A stretch of DNA of 64,000 nucleotides from Roseovarius sp. (GTDB lineage Bacteria; Pseudomonadota; Alphaproteobacteria; Rhodobacterales; Rhodobacteraceae). Position 1 is the stretch's first letter. Each line of letters begins with the position of its first letter. The stretch lies in assembly GCA_029212365.1 (NCBI GenBank), contig JARGOC010000008.1, positions 80,001 to 144,000 on the forward strand, in the 5' to 3' direction. The position numbers and the translations under genes were made by a program. Shown one piece after another: positions 63,113 through 64,000 of the stretch. The notes beneath the pieces are model-generated. The model had not been told where the DNA came from, ran no database searches, and saw nothing but the letters and a program-made list of their open reading frames with translations.

Positions 63113-63943
63113 ATGGCTTATGAAAAGCTTACGGGCGTAGCCCTTGATTATGATCGGTGTTGCTATCCAAATTCCAAACTGATGTTTCGGGGGCCGAAAC
63201 GGCAGTTGGACGGTCGCTATGTTGCCTTTTTGGGCGGAACTGAGACCTTTGGCAAATTCATTGAACATCCGTTCGTGGATTTGGTTGAGACGGCTATCGC
63301 TACACCCTGCGTGAACTTCGGCTGGCCGAACGCCGGGGTCGATGTGTTCTTGAACGACGAGGGCGTGTTGCAGGCCGCCAAAGACGCGCGATCAGTTGTG
63401 CTGCAATTGCCATGTGCGCAAAACATGTCGAACCGGTTTTATACTGTGCATCCGCGCCGCAACGATCGGTTTGTTGAACCCCTGCCATTGATGCGCGAGG
63501 TGTTTCCCGAAGTCGATTTTAGCGAGTTTCATTTTACACGCCATTTGCTAAGCCACTTGCAAAGACGTGCACCAGACAGTTTTACCATGCTGCGCAGAGA
63601 GTTACAGACCATCTGGGTCGCGCGCATGCGGCTTTTGCTTAAGAAACTGGATCGAGACGTGGTTTTGTTGTGGTTCTCCAAACGACGGCCAGGACAGGGC
63701 ACTGAACGTCTCGACATCGCAATGGACCCGGCATTGGTGACGCGGGGCATGGTGAATGCCATTCATGGTCCGGGCGCGCAGCTGATTGAAGTTTGCGCCA
63801 GCTCAGCAGCGCAGGCGGCAGGCACGGCGGGAATGGTGTACTCCAGCGTGGAAGAAAGTGCCGCATCCGAGCTTTTGGGCCCGATCGCCCATTCCGAGGC
63901 GGCAGCTGCGTTGGTTCCGGTGCTGGAGGAAAAGCTTCGCTAA
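63113..63943 (+). CDS. DUF6473-like protein of unknown function
   Basis: A 276-residue soluble protein. It opens YEKLTGVALDYDRCCYPNSKLMFRGPKR in two parts, then VAFLGGTETFGKFIEHPFVDL, VNFGWPNAGVDVFLND, NMSNRFYTVHPRRNDRF and FSEFHFTRHLLSHL. I recall this set as DUF6473, seen mainly in Rhodobacteraceae, with no known role. The HPRRNDRF and W-F-S-K-R-R stretches could bind phosphate or sulfate, so a sulfotransferase or hydrolase is conceivable. ATG 63113 has GGTGGG upstream; ATG 63101 is an alternative. A terminator follows directly. Confidence 0.75.
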   Translation: MAYEKLTGVALDYDRCCYPNSKLMFRGPKRQLDGRYVAFLGGTETFGKFIEHPFVDLVETAIATPCVNFGWPNAGVDVFLNDEGVLQAAKDARSVVLQLPCAQNMSNRFYTVHPRRNDRFVEPLPLMREVFPEVDFSEFHFTRHLLSHLQRRAPDSFTMLRRELQTIWVARMRLLLKKLDRDVVLLWFSKRRPGQGTERLDIAMDPALVTRGMVNAIHGPGAQLIEVCASSAAQAAGTAGMVYSSVEESAASELLGPIAHSEAAAALVPVLEEKLR

Positions 63944-63947
63944 CGAA

Positions 63948-63974
63948 AAAGGCCCACCTATTTGGCGGGCCTTT
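63948..63974 (+). terminator. Intrinsic terminator of the DUF6473-like gene
   Basis: AAAGGCCC (63948-63955) pairs perfectly with GGGCCTTT (63967-63974) around an 11-nt loop that can add two G-C pairs. The stem ends in a T run (63972-63975) and starts with A, so it may act in both directions. It is four bases after the stop codon. Confidence 0.9.
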
Positions 63975-64000
63975 TACTATTCAGATGCGATTGGTGCACC

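Noticed and set aside
1..64000. CRISPR arrays, tRNA or rRNA genes, integrase or transposase genes
   Set aside because: None found on reading the intergenic regions and open frames; no short regularly spaced repeats, T-arm-like sequences or recombinase motifs were seen.

Overview
The window reads as chromosomal DNA of a marine Rhodobacteraceae (Roseobacter-group) alphaproteobacterium. The evidence is GC-rich coding sequence, the order pdxJ-acpS-lepB-rnc-era-recO, the block pckA / chvI-chvG-hprK-rapZ-EIIA-HPr, a probable methylsuccinyl-CoA dehydrogenase (ethylmalonyl-CoA pathway), a TRAP transporter, and a clade-type intergenic repeat whose core reads CAAGAAGATGG. I see no phage, insertion sequence, CRISPR array, rRNA or tRNA gene.

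Layout. 1-3.4 kb (minus): ispH, a LysE exporter, a methyltransferase and rnhA (cut by the window edge), with a stand-alone NYN-domain gene. 3.6-11.7 kb (plus): a housekeeping run folK, pdxJ, two small envelope proteins, a LysE remnant, acpS, two tandem signal peptidases, rnc, era, DUF1491, recO. 11.6-18.9 kb: META lipoprotein-tetR facing fosX-EamA exporter, a 2H phosphoesterase-like DUF1045 gene, an FAH hydrolase, a HutC-like regulator, mcd, and a TauE permease.

18.9-28.2 kb: a compact operon for gamma-butyrobetaine/carnitine breakdown. It holds BKACE enzyme, small secreted protein, SDR, lipocalin-like lipoprotein, carnitine dehydrogenase-thioesterase fusion, acyl-CoA dehydrogenase, NDP-forming acyl-CoA synthetase and CaiD. 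A CdhR-like regulator is divergent from it. 28.3-36.1 kb: an operon joining an N-formylglutamate-amidohydrolase-family protein, a TRAP transporter, a gamma-glutamyl-amide synthetase-like GlnA homologue, an aldehyde dehydrogenase and an iron alcohol dehydrogenase. I infer that it degrades an imported amino alcohol or amine through gamma-glutamylated intermediates. An RpiR regulator is divergent from it and is followed (37.2-43.1 kb) by a BMP-type ABC importer with a CodA-family deaminase. The specificity residue of that deaminase points to 5-methylcytosine.

43-46 kb: glpD-glpK. 46-52 kb: tamA-tamB for outer-membrane assembly. 52-54.5 kb: a tungstate importer tupBCA. 54.7-61.2 kb: pckA, then chvI-chvG-hprK-rapZ-EIIA-HPr, which couples envelope/acid sensing and PTS phosphorylation to carbon metabolism. 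61.2-64 kb: an acyltransferase, a 3-hydroxybutyryl-CoA dehydrogenase and a DUF6473-like gene closed by a clear terminator.

Non-coding structures worth attention are three adjacent perfect inverted repeats between dctP and the GS-like gene, a hairpin lying between Shine-Dalgarno and start codon of the ABC ATPase gene, a 13-bp direct repeat at a 20-bp period upstream of pckA, and a converging pair of dispersed repeats inside the carnitine operon. All functional calls come from reading the sequence and from remembered family features. No database search was run.
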